Positions 8,069 through 16,787 of a stretch of 32,822 bases of DNA are shown here, piece after piece (position 1 is the stretch's first letter; each line of letters starts with the position of its first letter). The stretch is from positions 1 through 32,822 of the forward strand of contig JAUCGI010000052.1 in assembly GCA_030378035.1 (NCBI GenBank), written 5' to 3'. The DNA comes from Desulfobacterales bacterium HSG2 (GTDB lineage: Bacteria; Desulfobacterota; Desulfobacteria; Desulfobacterales; 4be13). Made by a program: the position numbers and the translations under genes. The notes under the pieces are model-generated. The model searched no databases. It was not told where the DNA came from and saw only the letters and a program-made list of their open reading frames with translations.

Positions 8069-9193
8069 ATGTTAAAACGTCTTTATGTAAATAATTTCAG
8101 AACCCTGATTAATACGGAGATGTCTTTCGGAGCCATAAACCTTCTTCTCGGGCCCAATGGTTCGGGAAAGTCGGCCATATTCGATGTTCTGTTCAAACTC
8201 CGTGATTTTGTTACCCGGGATGGGAGAGTGCCGGATTTATTCCCTCTTTCCGATTTTACCTGCTGGCAGGATTTCACAGCGCCGGTTCAGAACTTTGAAT
8301 TGGAACTGGAAGGCAACGGCGGACTTTACCTGTATAAACTGACCATTGAATATATTCCCGAAAAAGGACTTGCCCGGATGGGGAGCGAATCCCTTTCCTT
8401 TAATCACCGGCCGTTATTTGAATTCTCATCAGAAACAGGAAACGCACAACTCTACGGAGATACCTGTGAAAAAGGTCCTGAATATCCCGCTGACTGGTCG
8501 CGCTCAGGCATCGGTTCCCTTATGGAGAGACATGACAATAAAAAGCTGACTTGGTTTAAGAAAAGACTGGAAAATTCTTTTGTGATCAGACTGAATCCCG
8601 CGCTGATGGACGCGGAAAGCCGCGGTGAAGTCACCGCCCCCGCACCTGATTTATCCGATTTCGCATCATGGTTCCGATATCTGTCCCAGGAGCGCCAAGG
8701 TCGTGTTTTCAAGCTCACCGAGAAGTTGCGCAATGATCTGGAAGGATTTGATTCCTTTAAGCTTGAGACAGCCGGCCGGGCAAAGATATTCTCAGCAGGA
8801 TTCCGCAATCTCCATGGCTCGATTAATCTCTTCAAACTGAATGATCTGTCAGACGGACAGCGCGCACTGATTGCCTTATACACACTGCTCTACTGTCTTC
8901 CCGAAGAAGAATGCTCGCTATGTATTGACGAACCGGAGAACTTCCTTGCACTGCCGGAGATCCAGCCATGGCTGGATATTCTGGACCATCAGACGCAAAA
9001 CGGGCAGGCCCAGGCGATACTTATCTCCCACCATCCCAAGATAATTAATTTTCTTGCCAATGATGCGGGATTCTGGATAGACAGGGAAGGTATCGGCGGC
9101 CCTGCCCGGATAAGGCGAATCCGTTCAGATGAGCAGGAGATCGGCTTACCGATCTCCGAGCTTGTGGAGCGGGGATGGATATTTGATGCATAA
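8069..9193 (+). CDS. AAA family ATPase (OLD/RecF-like), putative defence ATPase
   Basis: This 374-residue protein carries a full ABC/SMC-type ATPase: N-terminal LKRLYVNNFRTL, Walker A GPNGSGKS (28-35), a signature-like LSDGQRALIAL near residue 267, Walker B LCIDEPE (Asp287-Glu288) and a switch histidine in ISHHPK (His321). The compact ATPase without SMC-length coiled coils resembles the AAA_15/AAA_21 proteins that pair with TOPRIM-like partners in abortive-infection systems (for example PARIS-type and Gabija-type pairs). The downstream gene overlaps it by 8 bp, implying coupled translation. It has no evident role in peptide or polyketide synthesis, so it is probably a separate module inserted into the cluster. 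Defence is an inference from the pairing. Confidence 0.85.
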   Translation: MLKRLYVNNFRTLINTEMSFGAINLLLGPNGSGKSAIFDVLFKLRDFVTRDGRVPDLFPLSDFTCWQDFTAPVQNFELELEGNGGLYLYKLTIEYIPEKGLARMGSESLSFNHRPLFEFSSETGNAQLYGDTCEKGPEYPADWSRSGIGSLMERHDNKKLTWFKKRLENSFVIRLNPALMDAESRGEVTAPAPDLSDFASWFRYLSQERQGRVFKLTEKLRNDLEGFDSFKLETAGRAKIFSAGFRNLHGSINLFKLNDLSDGQRALIALYTLLYCLPEEECSLCIDEPENFLALPEIQPWLDILDHQTQNGQAQAILISHHPKIINFLANDAGFWIDREGIGGPARIRRIRSDEQEIGLPISELVERGWIFDA

Positions 9194-9740
9194 GACCGGC
9201 AAACCTCAGATCATTGTTCTTTGCGAGGATCGGGCCCATTGGCATTTTATCCGGGAATATCTTATGCTTCGAGGATGGAATCCCAGAAAGCTTCAGCCTG
9301 TAATTGCTCCTTTTGGCCGAGGCGCTGCCGAGCAATGGGTGCGAAAGCGTTACGCTCGGGAAGTAAAAGCCTATCGGAAAAAGGCGCAATATCAGAATAT
9401 TGCGCTGCTTGTTATGATTGACGCTGATAAAAGTTCCGTAATTGAACGCAAAGTTCAACTGAATCATTCTCAGGAAATGAAGAACGCCGGTCAAAAACGA
9501 CGTATTGGAAAGGAAAGGATTGCCATCTTCGTTCCCAAAAGGAATATTGAAACATGGTTTCATTTCCTTAACCGTGAATCCTCGAATGAAAAAGAGGACT
9601 ATAAACCGCTATATCGGCATGCTCGTCCGACGAGATATGCAAAAATGTTGTCCGACCAGTGTATGCAGGAGCGGATATTCCAAAGTCTCTTGCCGTCTCT
9701 TCAAGATGCCTGTGCTGAGTGGCAAAGACTTGTATTGTAG
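9186..9740 (+). CDS. TOPRIM-like partner protein of the AAA ATPase
   Basis: A 184-residue protein when started at the ATG at 9186, which overlaps the ATPase stop by 8 bp; longer in-frame starts (from 9129) lie deep inside the ATPase gene and are less likely. Features fitting a TOPRIM-like fold are an acidic residue after the first strand (VLCED, Glu14), a glycine-rich turn (GRG, 44-46), a DxD motif in VMIDADK (Asp79, Asp81) and a later conserved-looking block KRNIETWFHF. Proteins of this kind occur beside AAA ATPases in candidate nuclease defence pairs. No standard family name can be assigned by eye. The likely action is metal-dependent nucleic-acid cleavage controlled by the ATPase; both fold and role are inferred from motifs and context. 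Confidence 0.7.
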   Translation: MHKTGKPQIIVLCEDRAHWHFIREYLMLRGWNPRKLQPVIAPFGRGAAEQWVRKRYAREVKAYRKKAQYQNIALLVMIDADKSSVIERKVQLNHSQEMKNAGQKRRIGKERIAIFVPKRNIETWFHFLNRESSNEKEDYKPLYRHARPTRYAKMLSDQCMQERIFQSLLPSLQDACAEWQRLVL

Positions 9741-9750
9741 TTAGTTAGCA

Positions 9751-9850
9751 CAACTACTAAGGATTGCACATAAGAAGAGGATTTGATTACGGGAAACTCT
9801 ATGAATTTCACATAAGAACGAGGATTTGGTCAGGTTTGCATATAAACTAC
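9751..9850 (+). repeat. Interspersed element, tandem copies right of the ATPase/TOPRIM pair
   Basis: Two directly repeated copies (9751-9790 and 9803-9834) and a short third piece (TTGCATATAAACTAC, to 9850) of the GGATTGCACATAAGAAGAGGA element fill the 147-bp gap between the TOPRIM-like gene and the PKS. Together with the copy at 7934 they bracket the defence-like pair. Confidence 0.65.
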
Positions 9851-9887
9851 AAAATGTACAAAAAAAATAATAAAAGGATAAAGCAAT

Positions 9888-12800
9888 ATGGATAATACGG
9901 AGTATGATTCTGTTGAACCGATCGCTATCATCGGGATGGCCGGTCGTTTCCCCAAAGCCAGGAACCTGGATGAGTTCTGGCGGAATCTGCGGGACGGGGT
10001 GGAGGCTGTCTCCTCTTTTACGGATGAGGAATTGACAGCATCGGGGGTTGACCCGGGCCTGCTGAAGAATCCGAAATATGTCAAAGCAGGTATGGTACTG
10101 GACGATATCGAGATGTTTGACGCATCCTTCTTTGGTTTTTCTCCCAGAGAAGCCGAACTGACGGACCCTCAGCACCGCCTCTTTTTGGAGTGCGCGTGGG
10201 AGACCCTTGAGAACGCGGGCTGCGATCCTGAAAAATATGACGGCCGGATCGGCGTGTACGCGGGCGCGGGTATAAACACCTATCTGCTCAGGAACCTGAT
10301 GACAGACCCCGAACTTGCCAATTCCGCGAATATTTATCAGATCGCCATCGGCAATGACAAAGATTTTGTCCCCACACGGGTTTCCTACAAGCTGAATCTC
10401 AAAGGACCGTCTGTCAATGTCAACACCGCATGCTCCTCGTCACTGGTTGCGGTCCAGATCGCGTGTCAGAGCCTGCTGAACTATCAGTGCGACATGGCCC
10501 TGGCCGGCGGCGTCACCGTCCAGGTTCCCCAGAAGAGAGGATATCTGTACCAGATGGGCGGAATCCCTTCGCCTGACGGTCATTGCCGCGCATTTGACGC
10601 CAGATCCGCGGGAACGGTTGTCAGCAGCGGGGTGGGGATTGTCCTGCTGAAACGGCTGGAGGACGCCCTGGAGGACGGCGACTGTATCCATGCGGTCATC
10701 AGAGGCTCGGCGATCAATAATGACGGCTCTCTCAAAGTGGGCTACACCGCGCCCGGGGTCGATGGACAGATGTCGGTGATCGCCGAAGCCCAGGTCCTTG
10801 CCGGGATTGCTCCTGAGACGATCACATACATCGAAGCCCACGGAACCGGGACATCTCTCGGAGATCCCATTGAAATCGAGGCGCTGACACAGGTGTTTCG
10901 AGCCAGCACCAAGAAGAAGGGATACTGCGCCATCGGATCAGTGAAGACAAATATCGGACACACTGATACAGCAGCGGGTGCCGCGGGCCTCATAAAAACA
11001 GTCCTTGCAATGAGGCACAGAATGATCCCCCCGAGCCTCAACTTTGAAACCCCCAACCCCGGTATTGACTTTGAGAACAGCCCGTTTTATGTCAACGCCG
11101 AATTATCCGAATGGAAAAAAAGCGGCAAAACGCCCCGCAGGGCCGGGGTCAGCTCATTTGGCATCGGAGGGACCAATGCCCATATTGTTCTGGAAGAGTT
11201 TGAAATCAAAAACTGGAAACGGAAAACGAAAAAACGGAAAACGGAAACTGGAAAACGGAAAACGAAAACGAAAACCGGAAAACGGAAACCGAAAATTGAA
11301 AAACGGGCGTGGCAGATTCTCACACTTTCTACAAAGACCGATAGCGCGCTTGATACGGCAACGGCAAATCTGGCCGAACATCTGGGAGAGCATCCCGAGA
11401 TTAATCTGAAGGATGCGGCTTATACCCTGCAGGTCGGCCGCAAGGCTTTCAGTCATCGCCGGATGGCCGTATGCCGGAATGTCAAAGATGCTGAGAAAGT
11501 CCTTCGCGTCCGGAATCCGAAACGGGTTTTAACGAAAGTCCGGGAAACCGGGGCGCGTCGGCAGGTTGTGTTCATGTTCTCAGGACAGGGCGCGCAGTAT
11601 ATAAACATGGGCTTGGAACTCTATCACACCGAGCTGACATTTCGGCAGGAGATTGACCGATGCTCGGAACTTCTCAGACTGCATCTCGGGCTTGACATAC
11701 GGAATGTGTTGTATCCCACAGGAGTCGAGGAGCGGAAGGCGACCTCATCGGATTTCGACCATTACCCCTCGCCCCTTGACCAGACTGATGTTGCACAGCC
11801 CGCGCTTTTTGTCTTTGAGTATGCGCTGGCCAAATTATGGATGGAGTGGGGCATACAGCCCGATGCCATGATCGGGCACAGTATCGGCGAATATGCGGCC
11901 GCGTGTCTCGCGGGTGTTTTTTCTTTGGAAGATGCGTTATCGTTGGTTGCCATCCGGGGGCGGATGATGCAGCAGATTCCCGGAGGTTCCATGCTTGCCG
12001 TGCCGCTGAGTGAGAAAGAGATTCTTCCTCTGATGGATAAATTCCGAAGCAAAGGCAAACCTCCGGTCAAAAATCGAAAATTGAAAATCGAAGATCCGGA
12101 ACTTTCTCTCGCTGCGGTGAACACGCCTTCGCTCTGCGTGGTCTCAGGCTCGGCACCGAAAATTAAGGCATTGCGGGAGCATCTCTCCAAAAAGGGGACC
12201 GAATGCCGAATGCTGCATACCTCCCATGCCTTCCATTCGGAGATGATGGATGCTGTTATGGCACCGTTTGCAGAACAGGCCAGGCAGGTGAATCTGAAAT
12301 CTCCCCAGATTCCCTATGTCTCCAATGTCACCGGTACATGGATCAGCGGGAAGGAAGCCACGGATCCGTCATACTGGGCCGGACATCTGCGCCGGACAGT
12401 CCGCTTTGGGGACGGCTTGCAGGAGATATTGAAGGAACCGGAGCAGATTCTGCTGGAGGTCGGTCCCGGGCAGGCACTGGGCACATTTGCCCTGCGTCAT
12501 CCGAATAAAACGTCAAAGCATGTTGTGCTGACATCAGTACGCCATCCCAGAGACAAGCAGTCGGATGAATTGTTCCTTCTCACCACTTTGGGCAAACTCT
12601 GGCTCAATGGCATTGAAACAGACTGGGCCGGTTTCCATACCCATGAAAAATGTTCACGGGTTCCTCTGCCCGCCTATCCTTTTGAACGTCGGCGTCACTG
12701 GATCGATCCCCAACGGATGGTCATCCAGCCACCTGCCGCTGATACCCGGGTGACGACGGAACTCCGGCCGCCTGTCGCAGCCCCCCAGGTGACGACAGGC

Positions 12801-15800
12801 CCCCAGCCATCTGCCGCCGACATCCGGGAGACAATGGAAGTCCGGCCGCCTGTCGCTGACACACAGGAGCCGGCGGAGATTCAGCCGCCTGTCGCTGACA
12901 CACAGGAGCCGGCGGAGATTCAGCCGCCTGCCGCGGAACCGACGGAAGTTCAGCCGCCACCTGTCGCTGACATCCAAACGGAGCCGGCGGACATCCAGCC
13001 GCATGCCACGGAGCCGACGGAAGTTCAGCCGCCGCCTGCCGCTGACATCCAAGCGAAGCCGGCGGACATCCAGCCGCCTGCCGCTGACATCCAAGCGGAG
13101 CCGGCGGAGATTCAGCCGCCTGCCGCTGAACCGGCGGAGATTCAGCCTCCTGCCGCTGACATCCAAGCGGAGCCGGCGGAGATTCAGCCGCCTGCCGCGG
13201 AACCGGCGGAAGTCCAGCCGCCTGCCGCTGACATCCAAGCGGAGCCGGCGGAGATTCAGCCGCCTGCCGCGGAGCCGGCGGAAGTTCAGCCGCCTGCCGC
13301 TGACATCCAAGCGGAGCCGGCGGACATCCAGCCGCCTGCCGCGGAGCCGACGGAAGTTCAGCCTGCCGCTGACATCCAAGCGGAGCCGGCGGAGATTCAG
13401 CCGCCTACCGCTGACATCCAAGCGGAACCGACGGAGATTCAGCCACATGCCGCGGAACCGACGGAAGTTCAGCCGCCTGCCGCTGACATCCAAGCGGAGG
13501 ATATCCAGCCGTCTGTCGCTGACACACAGGAGCCGGCGGAGATTCAGCCGCCTGCCACTGACAAAAAGCCGGATATGGCTGACTGGTTTTACGTTCCCTC
13601 ATGGAAACGTGTTCCACTTCAGTCTTCAGTCTTCAGTCTTCAGTCTTCAGTCTCATGGCTGATTTTCTTGGATGAATGCGGTCTGGGTTCTCAATTAGCA
13701 GAACAACTGGAAAACAGGGGACACAGCGTCATCACTGTGAAGATCGGGCCGAAGTTTGCAAAGTTGAACGATGGCGAATACACCTTTAACCCTGAGCAAT
13801 ATAACGACTACAATCTCCTGTTCAGCGAACTTCGCGGTGAGGCTAAGATTCCCAATGCAATTGTTCACTTGTGGAGTGTTACACCGGAGGGTCAGATTAA
13901 ATCAGGTCTTGAACAGCTTGACAGCATTGCTGACTCAGGATTTTCCAGCCTTGTTTTTATAGCCCGGGCGCTTGCAAAACATGATTATACAGAGAGGCTT
14001 CAAATTACGGTTGTGTCAAACAACCTGCATGAGGTGATCGGAGGAGAGCCGCTACGCCCGGAGAAGGCCACTGTGATCGGTCCGGTAAGAGTTATTCCCC
14101 AGGAATACCCGAACATCAGTTGCCGTAGCATCGATATTGTTCTTCCCGAATCGGGAACTCCGGAAGAAGAGAGGCTCACAGACAGGCTGATGGCAGAACT
14201 CGGTTCGGAATTTTCTGACACGATTATTGCCTTTCGGGGAAATTATCGGTGGATACAAAGCTTTGAGCCCATCCGATTACCGAAATGGGAACCGGAGAAA
14301 TCCAAAATCAGAGAAAAGGGGGTCTATCTGATCACCGGCGGGCTCGGAGGAATCGGAGGCGAGCTTGCAGAATTTCTGGTACGGACGGCGCAGGCAAAGC
14401 TGGTTCTGACAGGGCGAACACAGTTGCCGGAAAGAGATCAATGGGAAGAATGGTTATCGGCTGATGATGCGGACAGCGTGGGTAATGATTTCTGTGCTGA
14501 TATTGTGAAGAAAAGGATCGAAATCGGCGTGAACATGGATGATGAGGCGGATATTATCAGTCAGCATGAAGAGAGACTGAAAGGAGAACTCGGAATACCT
14601 GGAATAAAAGATTATGAAGGGTTGGAAGAAACCCTCAATGATCTGTGTACAAGCTATATCTGCGATTATTTCAGAGCAGGCGGTATCCGCATGGAAAAGG
14701 GGCAGATTTACGAGTCAGAGGAACTGAAGCGTCACTTGGGAATATTGCCTAAGTTTGAAAAGTTTTATGACTTCTTTATCAAAGTTCTGTCAGAAGATTC
14801 GGTCATCAGGGCAGAGGGAGGGAAGGCAGAGTTCCTGAAAGGGGAACAGGATGTCAAATATCCGGTATCTCTGAGTGAGGAGGCAGAGAAAAAATATCCC
14901 GAATTTGCCGGAATGTTCGGGCTTCTCAAACATTGCGCCAGTCATTATCGTGACGCATTGAGCGGAGATATTGAAGCCATAAGCGTGTTATACCCTGACG
15001 GCAGTTCCGATTTTCTGGAAGGATTTGCCAAAAATATGGCAGAACACGGTAATCACACACTGTATAAGAGGTTACTTGGGAATGTTGTTTCCGGAGTTCT
15101 GACAAAAACACCCCATCGGAAGGTAAGGATATTGGAAGTCGGCGCTGGGAACGGCACATTGACGGAGGTGATACTTCCCGTTCTGATCGGTAAGAATGTT
15201 GAATATCATTTTACAGATATCGGAAAATCCTTTGTTGTGAGAGCTGAGAGAAAGGCAGCAGACCAGGGACACGGCTTCATGAAATTCGGTACGCTGGATA
15301 TCTCAGAGGATCCGATCACCCAGGGCTATGACAGATACAGCTTTGATATGATATTGGGGATGGATGTCGTCTATGCCACGCGATCTGTTGAGGAAACAAT
15401 CGGACATCTGACAAAGCTGTTAGTCCCCGGCGGCGTTATCGCTATGATAGAGACAGTAAAAGCCCAACGCTGGATGGACATGAGCTGGGGGTTGGCAGAA
15501 GGGTGGTGGTATTTTGAAGATAAGGAAATTAGAAAAGACTCTCCTTTGATAGAGCCTGAAAAGTGGGAAAAGGCTCTTCAAAACCAGGGACTTGTAAATG
15601 TAACAGCATACCCCCGAAATGAAGAAAGACGGTTGGAAACAGATTACGGGCTGATTATTGCCCAGCAGAAAGATGAGATTGCCGGAACGGATTATTCGGA
15701 TCGGATTTCAGAGGAGATCAGGAAAGAAAAGGAAAAGATACGAGTCAGAATGGAGAACCTGAAAAGAGTGGAGTCTCTGGGCGGAGAAGTGCTGGCGCTC

Positions 15801-16787
15801 AGTGCCGATGTTTCCGATCCGGACCAGATGCAGAGTGTAATTCGTCAGACAAATGAGCGATTCGGTGATATTCACGGGGTGATTCATTCCGCTGGATTTG
15901 AGCATGGGGGAGCAATTCAGTTAATGACTCCTGAACTGATAAAACATGAATTCGGAGCCAGAGTAAGGGGAACGCTGGTGCTTGATGCCCTGTTCAATGA
16001 GGTTCAGTTGGATTTTTTCGCTCTTTGTTCTTCTCTTAATGCGGTTACAGGGGGATTCGGTCTGACTGGCTATTGCGGGGCATGTTCTTTTATTGACGCT
16101 TTTGCCCATATGAGTTCCTCCAAACGCCGCGTAACGTCGATTAACTGGGAGCGATGGCAGGGTATAGGACGGGCAGTCGGATTTGAGGAACGATACAGGG
16201 CGGTTACAGGAGAAGAACTGCCCGGAGGGATAACATCCGAAGAAGGTCTGGAAACATTCTGCCGTATCATGTTCGGAAGCGATCTGCCTCAGGTGCTGAT
16301 ATCGACCCGGGATATGGAGGAATTGCAACAAGACCCTCTTACACTGAGTTCTCTGGAAACTTTGGGCAAGTCTGATCGGATCGATCTGTCAGATCGGTCC
16401 GAACCGACACATTCCAGACCTGAGACGGGTATCGCTTATGTTGCTCCGGATAATATCGAGGATACGATCGCCGAAATATGGCAGAGCGTACTGGGTATCA
16501 GACAGATCGGCATCCATGACAACTTCTTTGAATTGGGAGGGGATTCTCTCATGGGTATTCAAGTTATCGCCCGGTTACAAGAGGCTTTCGGGGTGGAGCT
16601 GACCCCGGCCATCCTGTTTGAAAATCCTACAGTGGCGGGCCTGGCTGAGGCTGTTATACAGAATGAGATTGACGGAGGGGATGAAGAAGAGATGCTCCGC
16701 TTGCTGGAAGAATTGGAGCAAATGCCGGAAGATGAGGTAAAGAAAATACTTGGGACAGATATGATAAAATTAGGAGATAAAGGATAG
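9888..16787 (+). CDS. Type I PKS: KS - AT - Pro-rich linker - KR with embedded MT - ACP
   Basis: A 2299-residue polyketide synthase module. KS: about 12-432, Cys182 in TACSSS, plus EAHGTGT and NIGHTDTAAG. AT: about 560-860, GHSIGEY with Ser665 and HAFH at 780-783, the malonyl-CoA signature. A 280-residue Pro/Glu/Gln repeat linker (945-1223) follows. Next come a KR structural half (about 1232-1440), a KR Rossmann start (TGGLGGIG near 1484), an inserted SAM methyltransferase (about 1530-1940, VGAGNG near 1750), and the rest of the KR (about 1945-2170). The ACP has GGDS with Ser2220. KR residues look altered: Tyr2062 is present, but the usual Lys is Arg2025 and the Asn four after Tyr is Cys2066. 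The C-terminus is an acidic helix suited to docking with the next NRPS. A ribosome-binding site (AAAGGATAAAG) precedes the ATG. Confidence 0.93.
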   Translation: MDNTEYDSVEPIAIIGMAGRFPKARNLDEFWRNLRDGVEAVSSFTDEELTASGVDPGLLKNPKYVKAGMVLDDIEMFDASFFGFSPREAELTDPQHRLFLECAWETLENAGCDPEKYDGRIGVYAGAGINTYLLRNLMTDPELANSANIYQIAIGNDKDFVPTRVSYKLNLKGPSVNVNTACSSSLVAVQIACQSLLNYQCDMALAGGVTVQVPQKRGYLYQMGGIPSPDGHCRAFDARSAGTVVSSGVGIVLLKRLEDALEDGDCIHAVIRGSAINNDGSLKVGYTAPGVDGQMSVIAEAQVLAGIAPETITYIEAHGTGTSLGDPIEIEALTQVFRASTKKKGYCAIGSVKTNIGHTDTAAGAAGLIKTVLAMRHRMIPPSLNFETPNPGIDFENSPFYVNAELSEWKKSGKTPRRAGVSSFGIGGTNAHIVLEEFEIKNWKRKTKKRKTETGKRKTKTKTGKRKPKIEKRAWQILTLSTKTDSALDTATANLAEHLGEHPEINLKDAAYTLQVGRKAFSHRRMAVCRNVKDAEKVLRVRNPKRVLTKVRETGARRQVVFMFSGQGAQYINMGLELYHTELTFRQEIDRCSELLRLHLGLDIRNVLYPTGVEERKATSSDFDHYPSPLDQTDVAQPALFVFEYALAKLWMEWGIQPDAMIGHSIGEYAAACLAGVFSLEDALSLVAIRGRMMQQIPGGSMLAVPLSEKEILPLMDKFRSKGKPPVKNRKLKIEDPELSLAAVNTPSLCVVSGSAPKIKALREHLSKKGTECRMLHTSHAFHSEMMDAVMAPFAEQARQVNLKSPQIPYVSNVTGTWISGKEATDPSYWAGHLRRTVRFGDGLQEILKEPEQILLEVGPGQALGTFALRHPNKTSKHVVLTSVRHPRDKQSDELFLLTTLGKLWLNGIETDWAGFHTHEKCSRVPLPAYPFERRRHWIDPQRMVIQPPAADTRVTTELRPPVAAPQVTTGPQPSAADIRETMEVRPPVADTQEPAEIQPPVADTQEPAEIQPPAAEPTEVQPPPVADIQTEPADIQPHATEPTEVQPPPAADIQAKPADIQPPAADIQAEPAEIQPPAAEPAEIQPPAADIQAEPAEIQPPAAEPAEVQPPAADIQAEPAEIQPPAAEPAEVQPPAADIQAEPADIQPPAAEPTEVQPAADIQAEPAEIQPPTADIQAEPTEIQPHAAEPTEVQPPAADIQAEDIQPSVADTQEPAEIQPPATDKKPDMADWFYVPSWKRVPLQSSVFSLQSSVSWLIFLDECGLGSQLAEQLENRGHSVITVKIGPKFAKLNDGEYTFNPEQYNDYNLLFSELRGEAKIPNAIVHLWSVTPEGQIKSGLEQLDSIADSGFSSLVFIARALAKHDYTERLQITVVSNNLHEVIGGEPLRPEKATVIGPVRVIPQEYPNISCRSIDIVLPESGTPEEERLTDRLMAELGSEFSDTIIAFRGNYRWIQSFEPIRLPKWEPEKSKIREKGVYLITGGLGGIGGELAEFLVRTAQAKLVLTGRTQLPERDQWEEWLSADDADSVGNDFCADIVKKRIEIGVNMDDEADIISQHEERLKGELGIPGIKDYEGLEETLNDLCTSYICDYFRAGGIRMEKGQIYESEELKRHLGILPKFEKFYDFFIKVLSEDSVIRAEGGKAEFLKGEQDVKYPVSLSEEAEKKYPEFAGMFGLLKHCASHYRDALSGDIEAISVLYPDGSSDFLEGFAKNMAEHGNHTLYKRLLGNVVSGVLTKTPHRKVRILEVGAGNGTLTEVILPVLIGKNVEYHFTDIGKSFVVRAERKAADQGHGFMKFGTLDISEDPITQGYDRYSFDMILGMDVVYATRSVEETIGHLTKLLVPGGVIAMIETVKAQRWMDMSWGLAEGWWYFEDKEIRKDSPLIEPEKWEKALQNQGLVNVTAYPRNEERRLETDYGLIIAQQKDEIAGTDYSDRISEEIRKEKEKIRVRMENLKRVESLGGEVLALSADVSDPDQMQSVIRQTNERFGDIHGVIHSAGFEHGGAIQLMTPELIKHEFGARVRGTLVLDALFNEVQLDFFALCSSLNAVTGGFGLTGYCGACSFIDAFAHMSSSKRRVTSINWERWQGIGRAVGFEERYRAVTGEELPGGITSEEGLETFCRIMFGSDLPQVLISTRDMEELQQDPLTLSSLETLGKSDRIDLSDRSEPTHSRPETGIAYVAPDNIEDTIAEIWQSVLGIRQIGIHDNFFELGGDSLMGIQVIARLQEAFGVELTPAILFENPTVAGLAEAVIQNEIDGGDEEEMLRLLEELEQMPEDEVKKILGTDMIKLGDKG
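11213..11305 (+). repeat. In-frame degenerate repeat encoding a Lys/Arg-rich KS-AT linker insert
   Basis: Irregular copies of GGAAAAC/ACGGAAA-type units lie inside the PKS and encode about 32 residues that are nearly all Lys, Arg and Thr (around residues 442-474). The homologous linker of the second PKS (near 28030) is far shorter and lacks this stretch, so it looks like a repeat insertion at a domain border. Confidence 0.8.
12720..13557 (+). repeat. In-frame Pro/Glu/Gln-rich tandem repeat linker (nested 72-bp units)
   Basis: This stretch encodes about 280 residues built from ADIQAEPAEIQPP and AEPAEVQPPA blocks, with a higher-order unit of about 24 residues (72 bp) that is clearest at 13080-13330. 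All unit lengths are multiples of three, so the frame is kept on expansion. It separates the AT from the KR half and would be an extended, flexible, negatively charged tether. The other two frames and the complementary strand also stay open here, giving several false reading frames. Confidence 0.9.
13617..13653 (+). repeat. Heptamer array (CTTCAGT)x5 inside the PKS coding sequence
   Basis: Five perfect copies plus CT lie in the start of the KR structural subdomain and encode LQSSVFSLQSSVS. Because the unit is 7 bp, gain or loss of one or two copies would shift the frame; only changes of three copies (7 residues) are neutral. Confidence 0.95.

Noticed and set aside
7934-9850. Transposon with terminal repeats
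   Set aside because: The flanking element copies are in direct orientation, of unequal length, and no transposase or recombinase gene is present; mobility by recombination remains only a suggestion.
12654-13493. A 279-codon minus-strand frame rich in RRLRLDVSGRRLNL repeats
   Set aside because: It is the complementary-strand reading of the Pro-rich repeat of the PKS; the low-complexity pattern keeps several frames open. It has no ribosome-binding site and no family resemblance.
13003-13662. A 219-codon plus-strand frame of RSRRKFSRLPL repeats
   Set aside because: It is an out-of-frame reading of the same PKS repeat.
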